From: Gaeumannomyces sp. JS-464
Lineage: Eukaryota > Ascomycota > Sordariomycetes > Magnaporthales > Magnaporthaceae
DNA: 64,000 nt
Direction: 5' to 3'
Assembly: GCA_002197995.1 (NCBI GenBank)
Contig: NGZR01000005.1
Span: forward strand, 868,001-932,000
Part shown: piece after piece, positions 18,576-31,000 of the stretch
Layout: the number at the start of each line of letters is the position of its first letter
Numbering within the stretch: position 1 is the first letter of the stretch
The notes under the pieces: model-generated
Told to the model about the DNA's origin: nothing
The model's database searches: none
What the model saw: the letters and a program-made list of their open reading frames with translations, nothing else
Translations under genes and position numbers: made by a program

Positions 18576-21500
18576 ATGCCTATCCTAATCCCACTATCGC
18601 CGGGAAACGCCGTAACCCCGGCTTTAACACTTCCCGATTAGCTAAATTTAGCAGCCATTATCGCGAAGTTATAAGCACGTTTAGCCGCGTCCGAAAAAAA
18701 GCTGGCCAAATTCCAAGCCGACGTTAACGCGATATTCGTCGAGCAACGCAACGAACAAAACCGCATTATTAAAATATAAAACGCCTAACTTAAACTCGTA
18801 AACGCTTTAATTACGTTTTCCAAACGAAAACCATTTAAAAACCCCCCGTTATACGACGGCGACGGATAAGGCTTCGACGCGTAGCGAAACGCACTCGAAT
18901 ATAAAATAACTTAAAACGTGGAATTTATTAGTAACGTACGCGATTGCTACGAATACATTTAGGCCTTTTTTACCCCGGCTACTTAGGAAATGGTACGCTT
19001 ATATTACGAAACCGAAGGCCCTTATAGCATTTATAACCCATTGCAATTTTTTAACCACCTCGTTACCATTTTTAATAATTCATATAAAAAAGCCGAAGCT
19101 TTGTTAAAATATTAAAAGTGGTTAAAATAAAACCGAGCTAAATATTCGCCGCTTTTATTACAAAATTCGAAATATTATTAGCCGCGGCCGGGGGCATTGC
19201 ATAAATAAACGAAATTAAAAATTAATTACCTTCGTTTACGCATTTCGAATAGGATTTAATTAGCCGCAATTTCGAACGAAAAATAACAATCCTTATATAA
19301 CGGAATGGTTAATACGTATAATAAGCTAAATAAAAAAAACGCCAACTTTTTATACCGCACTTTACGCTACGAACAAATCGGGGACTTACTTATAACGGGT
19401 ATAAACGCAATAAATACTAGTTTAAAAAAAAACGGAAGCTAAAAGGCACGTAAACTTAAAACACTTTAGGTTTTTTAAAAAGTGTTCCGCTAACGGCGTA
19501 AAACCGGGGCGTATTTAAATTATGGCAGTTAAAAATACGAAAAACGGGCTTATCGCTATTGAAGCGCGATTCGCTTTAAACCCACCACGGTATTAAGGGC
19601 AACAACGGCGAGTATTAATACGGGAAACGAATAGCCCCTAATACGAGCTTTAATTAAAGGAAAGCGCCGTAATAACGGAATAAATTAATAACCGGAAAAT
19701 TACACACTAAAAAGTGAAAAACGAGCTAAAAAAAATTAAACGCAGCATAAATAACCCCCATTTTTAATACCAGCATTGTTCGATTCCGCTAAATTTGTAA
19801 ACGCATAAATGGATTTCGGTTGCGAATATTATACGGCGATAAGCGAAAACTTCGTAGCAAAAATCGGGGTTAAACGCTTATAGCTTTAAATACCGCGCTA
19901 ACTCGGCACAATTTTAAAACGCATACCGTTAGCAATTAGCCAAATTGCTAAATGCAAAATGGATTTAAACGGCTAAATATTTTTTGCTTTATTTTATATT
20001 ATCCCGGAAATGCTTAAAAATGTTATTTTAAAATTACTATAAATAAAGCATAACCGCGTAAAATTAAACGCGGCGGGTAGCTTTTTTCGAATAAAAGTAG
20101 TATAAAGTATAATAGTTTAAAATTATACGCTTAATTAAAAAGCGGTAAATAATTAGCATTAGTAATTGGCAGCGTTTTCGCGGCAATATGTTAAAAATAG
20201 CGTTAAAACCTAGCCCAAAACTACGAGTTTACCGCTACGTTATTAAAAAAGATAATATAAATTTTACAAACGATAATAACAATTACGAAATAAAAATTAG
20301 CTACGTTTAAACTATTTCCGGAATTACGGGATTTCGCGGATTTTTTTAATAAAAGTAAAGCATCGATTTTACTTTTTTACCGAGGAAATTTAAACCATTA
20401 CATTTGGTTAAAAACATATAATAACGGAAATAAACCGAAATTACTTTAAAGCCGATTTTATAGCATATTTTAAAATTAACTTTTAAAATTGCGCCGACAA
20501 ATTATAAATTTAATAGATAAAAGGTAAATCCGAGCTAGTTCCTTATTAGCGGTAGCGCTAATGCTAATAGTAAAAAAGCCAACGGGTAATTAGCGCTTAT
20601 ACGTAAATTATAAAGCACTTAACGCGATTACGTTGTAAAATCCGTACTTATTCCTATTAGTAAAAAAAACGCTCCGTTTTTTAACCAAAGCGAAATGGTT
20701 TACTAAAGTTAACGTTTAAACCGCATTTTACAAAATACGAATAGCAAAAAAAAACGAACATTTAATAGCTTTTCGCATACGGTTCGGCTTATTCGAATAG
20801 CTAATATGCCTATTCGGGTTAATAAGCGCTCCGGTTACCTTTTAACGTTATATTAACGGCGTATTAAAAATATTTTAAACGATTACGTATTGGTATATTT
20901 AAATAATATATTAACTTTTTCCTCGGGGTTGCGAAAAAACCATATAAATAAAGTTTAAAAAATGTTTTAAAAGTTGCGAAAAGCCGGGTGAAATTTGGAT
21001 TTGGAAAAAAGCGAATTTACGGTATAAAAAGTTAAATACCTCGATTTTATTATTAAAGCAAATAAAGGAATTTAAGCGAACCCGGAAAAAATTCGCGCCA
21101 TTTAAAAATAAAAAGCGCTTAAAAAACTTAAAGGTTTTCGGGGCTTCCTAAAATTCGCTAACTTTTACTGAAATTTTATCGACAAATATACCGATTTAAT
21201 TGTACTATTAATAGCGTTAACAAAAAAGGGAATCCCGTTTTACTAAATTAAATAAATCGATACGGCATTCGAAAAGCTTAAATTAGCTTTTATATAAGCT
21301 TCGGTATTAGCGTAATAAAACCCCGACTTAAATATAAAAGCTAAAGCATATTACTTAAACGCGGCATTTAGGGGTTACCTTTCCCAATTAAGCAAAAATG
21401 GGATTTAACGCCCAATCGCGTTCCATTTAGCTAAACTAAAAAATAGCCAGCGCAATTGCACCATCCACGATAAAAAGTTACTAGCCGTAATCGTTTGTAT

Positions 21501-23290
21501 TAAAACATAGGAATTAAAATTCCGCAACGTGCGAAAGCCATTCCTAATTTAAATAAACTATAAAGCTTTGAAATATTTTTCCAAATTACGGGAAATTTCC
21601 GAACGATAAATGCGTTAGGCAAAAACCTTATCCAAGTTCGATTATAACTTGTAATATAAGCTAAGGAAATATGCCACCCTCCCGAACGCTTTGTCGCGAA
21701 AAAAGCAAAACGAGTTAATAAAACCTCGTAAAACGATAATGTTATGCTTAACCTACCCCGCGATAACCTTAGCCCCGATACGAACCTTAAAAAATATAAC
21801 GTTAAAAGCGATAAACGTTCGCCCTAAGTCTGGTATTTTACCAAAAGGCATATAGCTTTTCCGCGAAATAAATATCGCGAAACTTTGGGAAAAAGCATTA
21901 CGCCGAAACCATAGCTACTTAGCGAAACTTAACACGGTAATGGCAAACGTACGAAGGTTTTTACCCGCCGTTAATATAAAAGCAAAAATTATAAATTGCT
22001 TTATTAATGCGTAAAAAGCTTTGCAATATAAAAAACGCTTATAATTATGAGCGTAAAAACCATTAATAATTATTGTAATATAAAAAGTACACGCGTCGCT
22101 AATCGTAAAATACGCGGGCAAAAATAACACGTTTAAAATATTATGCCGTAATTACTATTGGGAGGGGATGTTACGAAACGTGGCGCGTTTTATGCGCAAT
22201 TGCGACATTTGCCGAAAATCCCGGCTTTTAAAGCTAGCGAAATAAAGCTTTTTGCGCTTTTTCTTATACCGAACTAATATTGGAAAACCATTTCCATTTA
22301 ATTTTATAACGGAATTGCCGGTAAACGAAGGAAACCCGAAATATTTAATAGTAATTACGAATAAGTTATTAAAATACGTTTAATTCGAAGTAATGCATAT
22401 TATAAGTGCTAAAAAATATGCAATACGGTTCCGAAACATATGGTAAAGGTTCCGGGGCTTTCCTAATTAAATTATTTCCGATAAAAGCTCGAATTAGGTC
22501 GGGGATTTTTAATTAAAACTATGCTTTTAAATCGGCATTAACCAACTTTTATTAATAGCTTTTTACCCGCAAACGAACGAAGGCATAAAACGGGCGAATT
22601 AGGAAATATAACATTATTTGCGCTATTTTATCGTTTTTTCCTAAAAAAACTAAGCTTCCCATTTAAACGTTTACTTATTAGCGTTAAATAATCGGGATTT
22701 AACCGTAACGGGCTTTAATTTAAACCGGTTGCTATTAGGATTTAATATTAACCCCGTGCTAAAAAGCTATATATAATAAAAGCATCGGTAACAAGCGAAA
22801 AAAGGCGAATTGCGGCGTTTTTAGCACATTTAAAAAAAGGTTTAAAAATAGCCATAACCGTAATAGCATACGCCTAATAGCAATAAAAGGCTAACGCGAA
22901 CAAATCCCGGCACTTAACGAAAAAGTTTAAAATAAGCGATAAAATGTAGCTTTTATTTCGCAATATAAAAATAAATCGTTTTAATAAAAAGCTAAATTAA
23001 ATAACGAACAAATTCGAAATAGTAGCGGTATTTAACCCATTTAATATTACATTAAACGTATTAAAAGGCATTTACTTTAATTTTTACGTAAAATTAATAT
23101 AACGTATAGCAAATAACCCGTTCCCAAATTAAAAAAACATAAATACGCGACCCGGCTTAATATTAATGCCATTTTTTAAAAACGGGGAATTTTAAAACAA
23201 ATTCCTAATGGAAAAAATTTTAGCTATTAAAAACGTAAAAGGAAAAGGGAAAAAAAATAAGCATTAGTAAAATAAACCGGTTACGATAAG
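18576..23290 (+). pseudogene. Gag-pol polyprotein of gypsy K, RIPped
   Basis: Plus strand, about 4.7 kb, same broad frame with TAA/TAG interruptions. Gag at 18,576-19,300 includes a coiled N-terminal part (AASEKKLAKFQADVNAIFVE) and FFNHLVTIFNN. Reverse transcriptase at about 20,770-21,250 includes YVLVYLNNIL (YLDD changed to YLNN by G-to-A), KVKYLDFIIKANKG and FRGFLKFANFY. RNase H at about 21,340-21,560 includes GYLSQL and IHDKKLLAVI. Integrase has the zinc motif NYYWEGMLRNV...CDICRKSR at about 22,150-22,230 and core pieces IIVSDKSSN-like / VGDF, FYPQTNEGIKRANQE at 22,300-22,640. Domain order PR-RT-RH-INT defines Ty3/gypsy. Confidence 0.88.
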
Positions 23291-23690
23291 GCGGGCTAAT
23301 ACCGGTTGGAAAATTTTACGAAAATAACGGCGTTAAAAAAGTTCGAAACCCAATAAAGTAACGCCCGAAAAAATAACGGTTTAAGCTTAAAAAGCAATAA
23401 AAGCCGTAAAAAGCGCAAAGGAAAACCGCCCAAAAAATAACATAACCAAATTACGCGGTAAAAGGAATAAAAGGAAAAAAGCGCAAAACGCCGATACCGG
23501 GGAAATTTACAAAAGCAAATTAACCCGCACTAATATTTAATAAACACGAAAACGCTAAGCTTAAACGCTAAATAGGGCAAAAAAAAAAACACGCCAGTTT
23601 TAACTAAAAGGGGCACGCCGGCCTACCACGGCAAAAACAAAAACAAAAACCCCAAACGCTATTATAGCAATAGGAACCCAAGTTACGCTT

Positions 23691-24725
23691 TTAACGGCGG
23701 TTAACACGAGCGTTATAAAGCTCGTCCTTTTTATCGTTTAAATCCGCCTCGCCGCCGTAAGTTAAATCGATAATAGCAATAGCGTAAACAGCATCGTTTT
23801 TATAACGTAACTGCTCGCCGGCGAAATGGCTTCGACGCAAGCGAATATCGCGAATTTGGAAAACGTTATTAGTTAAAAACGATAAACGATTACGAAGCCG
23901 GGGCGTAAATATTATAATACCGCGGTTAATAAAAAGCGCGGGGCGTACCGCGGCCGGCAAAATAACGTAACGCTTAAAAAGCGCGGGGCGCTTATTAGCG
24001 TTTTAAATAAATTCGGTAAGCGAATTAACCGCGGAAAGCAAACGGTCCGTTTGCGTTTTTTAACGGCGCAAAGCCTTTTCGTTAGCACGTTAGCCGAAAA
24101 TTAACATTAAAACGCGCAATGCAAAGATAAAAGCCGAAAGCGTAATTTACGTGGATAAATTGGAAACCGCGAACGAGGTAATTTTGCATTTACTAATTGT
24201 TAGGTTTACGCCGTAAAGGAGTTTTAAAAATGGCGGGAAAAGTAAAGTTTTAGCTAAAAACTAACGCTTATTAAACCTATTATTAAGCCTAAGCTTAGTT
24301 AACCCGGTCCAACTTTCGCTATTAACGCTAATAAGCAAAAAAGAACTCCCGGGTTAAAACGAAACGCCGACTTTTACCGAAAATAACATTTTTATATTTA
24401 TAATGCGCGTCGCCCGCGGTAAAAGCAAGCATATCGCGATAAGCACGGCGTAAACTCGGCGAAAAGGTATAAGCTTTATTCGAAATAACGCAAGCTTCGC
24501 TTTTACCGCGACGGTAACGATCGCAAGCTTAACTAAGGCGGTGCTTACCGTAAACCGTTTAGCCTGTGGTTTTAGCTTTCGAAAAACAATTATTATATTT
24601 AAACTTGATATAAAAGGGAGCCGCGTGCTTTTCGTCGTTTAAATTTCTAAAAATTTCGTTCGTATTAGTTACGCGACGGCGGTTAAAATCCTTTTTATCG
24701 CGGCGGTACTAGGGTAAAAGCGGGT
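23691..24725 (-). pseudogene. Cysteine-cluster frame antisense to pol in gypsy K
   Basis: On the minus strand, opposite to gag-pol and between integrase and 3' LTR, a decayed frame reads RVTNTNEIFRNLNDEKHAAP, FKYNNCFSKAKTTG, then GKHRLS-x-ACDRYRRGKSEACV, consistent with a former C-x2-C-x6-C cluster (TAC from TGC). Then comes AYTFSPSLRRAYRDMLAF and a stretch where TAA/TAG replace a run of likely Gln codons (R--RKLDRVN-A-A). A last open part (23,960-23,691) reads LRYKNDAVYAIAIIDLTYGG and ends at TAA. Stops are confined to Gln/Trp-type codons, which is why I treat this as former coding sequence. Family not recognised by name. Confidence 0.45.
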
Positions 24726-25493
24726 TAATAGCGGTAAGTTAACGGGAGCAAAACGAACTTACCTTATTAAAAAAGTCCAAATCGTTAAGTTAACAACCCG
24801 GAAGGTTATTACCGCCGGAGCTAAATGCAATAATAGTTATAACAGCGGCGAAAGGAGGTTAAAAACGGGAAAAAGCGCAAAAAAGCGGGCTCGAAAAAGC
24901 ACAAACTAAAGTCGCGATAATTAAAAAAACGGGCGTAAAGTAAAAAGGAAACGGGCGCGAAATTATAGGAAATTATTAATATTACGGGCGGAAATGGTGT
25001 GCGGCGTCGTAAAAAAAAAATAAAAAAAAGGGCGTAAGGTGGGAGGTTTTTATAAAAAACGCGAAACCGAAACGGAAGCTAATAAAAAAGCGCGAGGGAA
25101 AAAAACCAAATATAACGCGGGGCCATAACGATTTAATAAAAACGGTAAGCGTATTTTAACTTATAAGTAATATTTAACCAAAACTGCAACGAATAGCAAA
25201 CAGCCGGCCAAATAAAGCGGAACGACACGTTTTAAAGCAACGGTAACTAATAGGTAGCAATTAAGTAAAGCAGCACTAACACCTCCGTTGTAACGGCGAC
25301 CACCGGGCAGCTAATTAGGCTAGGTAGGGCTAATAGCTTCCGATTCGGTAATGTTTATCACATAGCGAGTTAAAATAAGTTAACTAATAGCCTTGCATAT
25401 AAAAACGCTAGTTAATAGCCGCGTATTTAAATAGGCATTCGCTAATTTTAAAAATAACGACTCGGAACGCGGTTAACACCGGAAAAGGGGTTA

Positions 25494-25680
25494 TGTTATG
25501 GTTTCGTGCTGGTGGCACGGGTGAAGGTTTAAAGGTTACCTTTAAGCCGTTTTTATGCATATATAATTAGGGATAGCTTCCGGGATTAAGCCGACTTTTT
25601 TTCCTTCCTATTCCTTTTATTTTATAAAATAACATTACTTTAGCTCCTATTAGCCACACCTATTAGCCCAGCCTATTACA
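25494..25680 (+). repeat. 3' LTR of gypsy K (187 bp)
   Basis: TGTTATGGTTTCGTGC ... GCCTATTACA, preceded by the polypurine tract at 25,481-25,490 and followed by target duplication CGAGG. It differs from the 5' LTR mainly by C/T and G/A changes, as RIP predicts. Confidence 0.9.
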
Positions 25681-25689
25681 CGAGGTTTG

Positions 25690-28000
25690 GTTGGTTTATA
25701 ACGAATTAGCGGGTAAATTAAATTTTGTTAATGCTTTTACCATTTAAAGTAAATAGTTTTTTAGTAGTATGGAAATGCGAATAGCTTTTTTTTGGCAAAA
25801 TGCTAATAAGGTTTATGGATTTTAGTAGCGTTTTCGGTGGCGTTGGCCGTGTAAAACCGGCGACGGTTAAAGCAAAAGCGGTTTTGCTAATAAACCTTTT
25901 TGTTTTTTTTTCGGCAAACCGGCGTTATTTTCCTTTTTTTTAATAATACAATTAATAGTAACGATTAAACGCCGCTCGTTATTGCTTTGTTTTTTTACCT
26001 TCGCATTATTTATTTGCTTATAAAGCTCGCGCTTTTAACGTTTAAAAACTTGCGTTTACTTTTTAAAATTAGCGTTTCCTTTTTTTTCCCGCAATTTTTT
26101 TACGCTTTTTGCTTAGCCCGAATTTAAGCTTTTTTCAATTGCAATCGCGGTTTTAATTACGTTCGATTATGCTTTTTTTTTAATTACGATCGCGGTTATA
26201 CGTTTTCGTTTTCCTTTTCGGCTCGCTCGTTTCGAGCGTACGTTAACCCGATTTTACTGTAAAATTATGTTTTATAACGTTACCGCTAACGAAGCATTTC
26301 GCCGTCGCTTTTTCGCTTTTAACGATATAAAGCGGGCGATTGTAACTAGCTTTACGGAAAAAAGCTTTTACCATTTTGCCGATTATAGCATTTTTAAAAA
26401 AGTCCGCTTTTTTTTGCTATTCCGTTTTCCGGTTTAACTCCGGTTTAAACTTTCGAAATACTTTCGTTATTAATATACCTTATTAGCGTTATTCGTCGGT
26501 TTAACGAATTTAACGATTTTGTTAATAAAAAGCATCGTTTCGTTTTACGTTTTTTTGTAAAAAAAAAACCGCTAGCGAGTTTAAATTGCTTTTATTATTA
26601 GCACGGTAGCTTTTAATAATATTTAACGCCGTTTTTGTTATAACAATCGCTATATAGCCGACCTTTTTCGGGGTGGGACGCATTTTAAGCACGATTTAAT
26701 ATATACTGCTAGCATTATTAAAATAGGCCGTTATTTCCGGTGCATTTATTAAAATTAAGCTTATCGTTTTTTATTTCGAGGTTTCCTTTTTAACATCGAT
26801 TTAAGCTTATTAAAAGCATATTAGTAAGTATATAATAGCTTACCAAATTTTTCGGTAAGCTTATTACGCGGTTTCGCTTTTTTTAATTTGTTTTTGTAAA
26901 AAAACTTTTATAGTTTTTCCGTTACGATTTATTTTTCGGCTCGTTGTGGTTTTTTTATTTTATTACCGATAGTAGTCGAATTTTTACTAAGTTCGCCTTT
27001 TTAACTCCGGTAAAGCTTTTATATCGCCTTTTTTTTTAAAAAAAATTCGACGATTACAATTCGTACTATTTTTCGACGCTTCGAAACCTGCTTATAAGTG
27101 TCGGTACTATTGGTTGCTTACGAAAAGGTATGCATTTACGGCATATCCGAAAGTGCATATTCGATACGCTTTTTATAATAAGCTTACCGAAATTAACGAA
27201 ATGCTAGCTCGGATAAACCAGCTTGTTTTTTAAAGTCGGGTTTCGGTTATAACTCGCGCTAATTGGGGATTGCGTTTCGTGTTTTTTTATAATATCGTGC
27301 TTAACCCGGCTATTAATAATATCCGTTTTTTTTAGCTTTTACAGCTATAATAAAAGGTTTTTAAAAAAAGTTAAGCTTTTAACTTTTGGAATAAAAAATT
27401 TAAAAAAGGTTTAAATTGCGAAATGGAAATTAAGTTTAACAACGTATTATTATTTGTCGATATCGACGGCGATTCGATTTTATATTAAATCGTTAAAACC
27501 TAAATCGTAATCCGATTTACCGATAATTCGGAATTTAAAAAAGGAAATGATAATAACGAATTTTTTTTTATCGAAACGCGGTTATTAAATGTCGAATAAT
27601 AGTTAGGAATTTTTCGGCGGTTTTAAACTTTCATTTTCCTTTTTTTTCACTTTCCACTTTTTTTTAACCTTAAAATAAAGTTATTTTATTTGCAATACGT
27701 TTTGCGTTTTTTTTAAATAGCTTTTAATTAGCTTTTATACGTTATTTAAATGTTTTTTTAATTTTTATATGTTATATTTTGCCGGCCATTTTACTTATTT
27801 TACTAAAAACAAGCGGGATTCGTTTTGCTTTTATATATTAACCACGTTTTTTATTTCCACTTTTCGGTTTCATTTTTTAAATTTGGAAAAGCGGAATTGG
27901 AAACCCGAAGTTTAAAATCGTTTTACGGTTTTAACAAAACGACGGAAAAAACGTTATATAATCGATTATATTTAGCCGGCAATTAAACTTTATAAGCCGA
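25690..28000 (-). pseudogene. 3' coding region of gypsy A after the integrase, basic protein part
   Basis: Minus-strand reading is Lys/Arg-rich and coding-like: EPKRKTKTYNRDRN, KSEKATAKCFVSGNVIKHNF, IRAKQKA. The same sequence is seen in copy C as an open frame 63,009-62,776 (KSEKATAKCFVNGSVVKYNF) and in B at 47,400-47,900. The opposite frames (for example 47,814-47,473 minus) are hydrophobic shadows. I cannot name a domain; it follows the integrase C-terminal part and precedes the 3' LTR. Confidence 0.4.
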
Positions 28001-31000
28001 GCTTTTTACCTTTTTTACGATAAGCATACGAATATATATAAATGCGAATTTGCGTTTTTTTGCTTTAAACCGAAAATTTCGAATAAATAATTTAACGATT
28101 TATCTTTTTTAATATTTTTAAAGTTATCGTTTTTAATTATAATACCGGCGTTAAGCTTTTATTGTTTAAATATAGTTCGTTCGTATATCGGTTTTAACAC
28201 GACAAATATAATACAGCTTTTTTAGCACTTTTTAAATTTTAGTTTTTTTTAAGTTTGTTATAACCTTATATATACGTGGGTTAAAACCATACAAAGCTTC
28301 GAAAAGGCTAACTTTAATAATTTCGTGCTTCGCGTTATTATAAGCGAATTCGGCTTTATATATACCGTTATTTAACCGAACCTTTTTTAATTAATAAACG
28401 TTCGCAAATAATGCGTTAACGTTTAGTAAATACGCTTAGTTTAGCCGTTAGTTTAAAAATAAAACGTAATAAATAGCCGACGGGCCAATTAAAACGCTTT
28501 TTTATACTTAATTTAAAAATAACTAGTAAATAGCGAGTTTCGGTTATTTACGATGCTTTCGGGGCTGTTAAATTAATATTCGACGTATTGCTATAGCATT
28601 TAAGCAAAAAAAAAGCCGAAATTGTTTTTCGCACGGGGATAAATTTAGCGTATTTAATAAAGCGGTCCACTATTACAAATATTATATTGTACGTTTAACT
28701 TATAAACGTTAAACATTTTAATAACTTTGTAATAAAATTTAAATTAATTTTTTAAAAAAAGCATTTAAGTAATAAAAGGTTAAAGTTCGTTATAAAGTTT
28801 ATGTTTTAACACTTTTGCTTTTTAGTATGTTTAATAAAAACGGACGTATTTCGCGATATTTTTATCCACGTTTTCCTAATAAAATTTGCGTTTAATTAGT
28901 TTTACCGTTTTATATACTCCGAAATGCTTTGCTCGGGAATCGTTATAATATTATGCTATAATTTAAGCTCGAAATGCTTTTTAAACGGGAATTATTAAAC
29001 GTTTCCGGAAATACAAAACTCCGTTCTCGTTTATATAATATCTTTTATAAAAGTTTCAGCTTTTTTTAACCTTATCGCTTTTATAAACGGCATTGCGTTT
29101 TTGCGCGGCATCGCGTTTCAATACGGCATCGCTTTTTCCAACGGTATCGCAACTTTGCACGGCATCGCGGCTTTACGCGGCATCGCTTTTTTTAACGGCA
29201 TCGCGATTTTGCATAGCATCGCAACTTTACACGGCATTGCGACTTTACACGGCATCGCGATTTTGCACGGCATCGCTTTTTTTAACGGTATCGCGACTTT
29301 GTACGGCATTACGATTTTACACGGCATCGTTTATTTTAACGGCATTACGGTTTCGCGTAATATCGCTTTTTTTAATAGCATCGCTGTTATACGCGGCTTT
29401 ACGTTTTTGCGTAGCATCGCTTTTTTAACGGCATTACGGTTTCGCGCGACATCGCTTTTACGAGCGGGTTAATCTTTAAAATCCCGGTAATTGTTTTTTA
29501 CTAAAGCACGTAATGCGATAATTTTTAGTTTTACGTTTGCAATCGTTTAACTAATTAGTATATATGGTTTTTTCGTCGGTTTTAGCCGTTTCGTTTTTTA
29601 TTAATTCGATAATAACAAACGAAAAAAGCACATTATAAAAATAACGCTTTTAGCTTTAAACTTTTTTTACTAGCAATTTTTTTTTGCCCGAAGTTAAGCT
29701 ATCGCTAACCTTTTTTAGGTTACTTTTAAGCTAAGGCTTTATTTGCCACTTTCGTTTTTTTGCGCGAGTAAAAGCTGTAATAAAAATTTATATAGCCATT
29801 TGCAATTTAAGCCGTAAAAATTAGTTATTTTCGGCAATTTCCAAATATGCCCCGCTTTGGGCGAAGCTTTAACGGTATTTGCTTTTCGTTTTTTTTTATA
29901 AAAGCATTAACCCGGGATAAATAGTTTAAAAGGTCGACGTTATACTTATTCCTTTTTAAACGAGCGCGTTGCTTTTTTTACAGGTCGCGGCTTTGGATTA
30001 AAATTATTTTTACAGTTTAAACATATTATTTTATAATATTTAAGCAATTTTTTTAATTATTAATATAACGATTTGTTAAATTAATTTATTTAATAAATAC
30101 GGTAGCAAGTTTAACTTAGCCGCGAATAATAAAACGACGTTTTCGTATATAATTTTTTTTTTTATATATAATTTAGCTTTTTGGATAAACCATCCGCGAA
30201 GTTAGTTTTGCCCGATTTATATTTGATATTAAAGTTAAATTAAAATAACCGGTATACTTATCGCGCTAGCCTGCTTTAAAAGTTTTTAGCCGGGGTTTGG
30301 ATTACTTTTTTAACGTTTAATAGTCCGTTAAAACGGTAAACATTTTAAATACGCCTTTTAAATATTAGCGCTAATGTTTAAAAAACTTGATAATAGCTAA
30401 TAATTCCTACTGTTTTATAACTTACTTTTGCTTTACGTTTATTAATTTGCGGGAGTAAAAAGTTATAAAGTGCTATCGCTTATCCGTTAGTTGAAATAAA
30501 ATGCTAAAAATGGCTTTGGTAAAAGCGTTCGTTTTTACTCGTATTTTTCTGGTTAAGTCCTAATATTTAAAAATTGTTGCGTTTTTAAACGCCGTTCTAA
30601 ACCTTTTAAAAGCTCGGGCTGCTACGGGTAGCTAGTCGAACATTCCTTTTTTTCCTATTTTAACTACCTTTTAATAGTTCTATTATTAAAGCGATTATTT
30701 AAAAATAGCTAAAGATAAATTTGCGGTAAAAGTTCGCGAATTTTAAAAACATTTAAATATTTTTATAAAATTTTAAAATTGCTATTTTTAAATCGCTTTA
30801 ATGCGTTTAAGGTTTATAAAAACACCTTTTTAAAATACGCGGAATTTTAAAAATTTAACGTGATTTTTAAAAAACTTGCATTTAAATTGCTTCGCGTATA
30901 GCTCGTATAATCGAAACCTATTTAAAATTTGTTTTACATATTACTCGTACTTTTTTTTTATTTAAAAAAACACAATAATATCGTCGAGGTATACCACGTA

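Larger units (their letters stand above)
18349..25680 (+). mobile_element. Ty3/gypsy element K, complete, TSD CGAGG, inserted in element A
   Basis: LTRs 18,349-18,537 and 25,494-25,680 (TG...CA, 189 and 187 bp) are flanked by CGAGG at 18,344-18,348 and 25,681-25,685. A polypurine tract GGAAAAGGGG (25,481-25,490) precedes the 3' LTR. The empty site is preserved in the sister copies of the host element at about 62,205-62,230 and, inverted, at about 48,220-48,260. Insertion lies only 63 bp from the 3' LTR of A. The plus strand encodes gag-pol; the minus strand of the 3' part carries a separate frame. Confidence 0.92.

Noticed and set aside
29093..29472. Open plus-strand frames with repeated GIAILHGIA-type residues
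   Set aside because: They are the antisense of the 18-bp repeat in the minus-strand gypsy pol frame; all flanking pol domains are on the minus strand.
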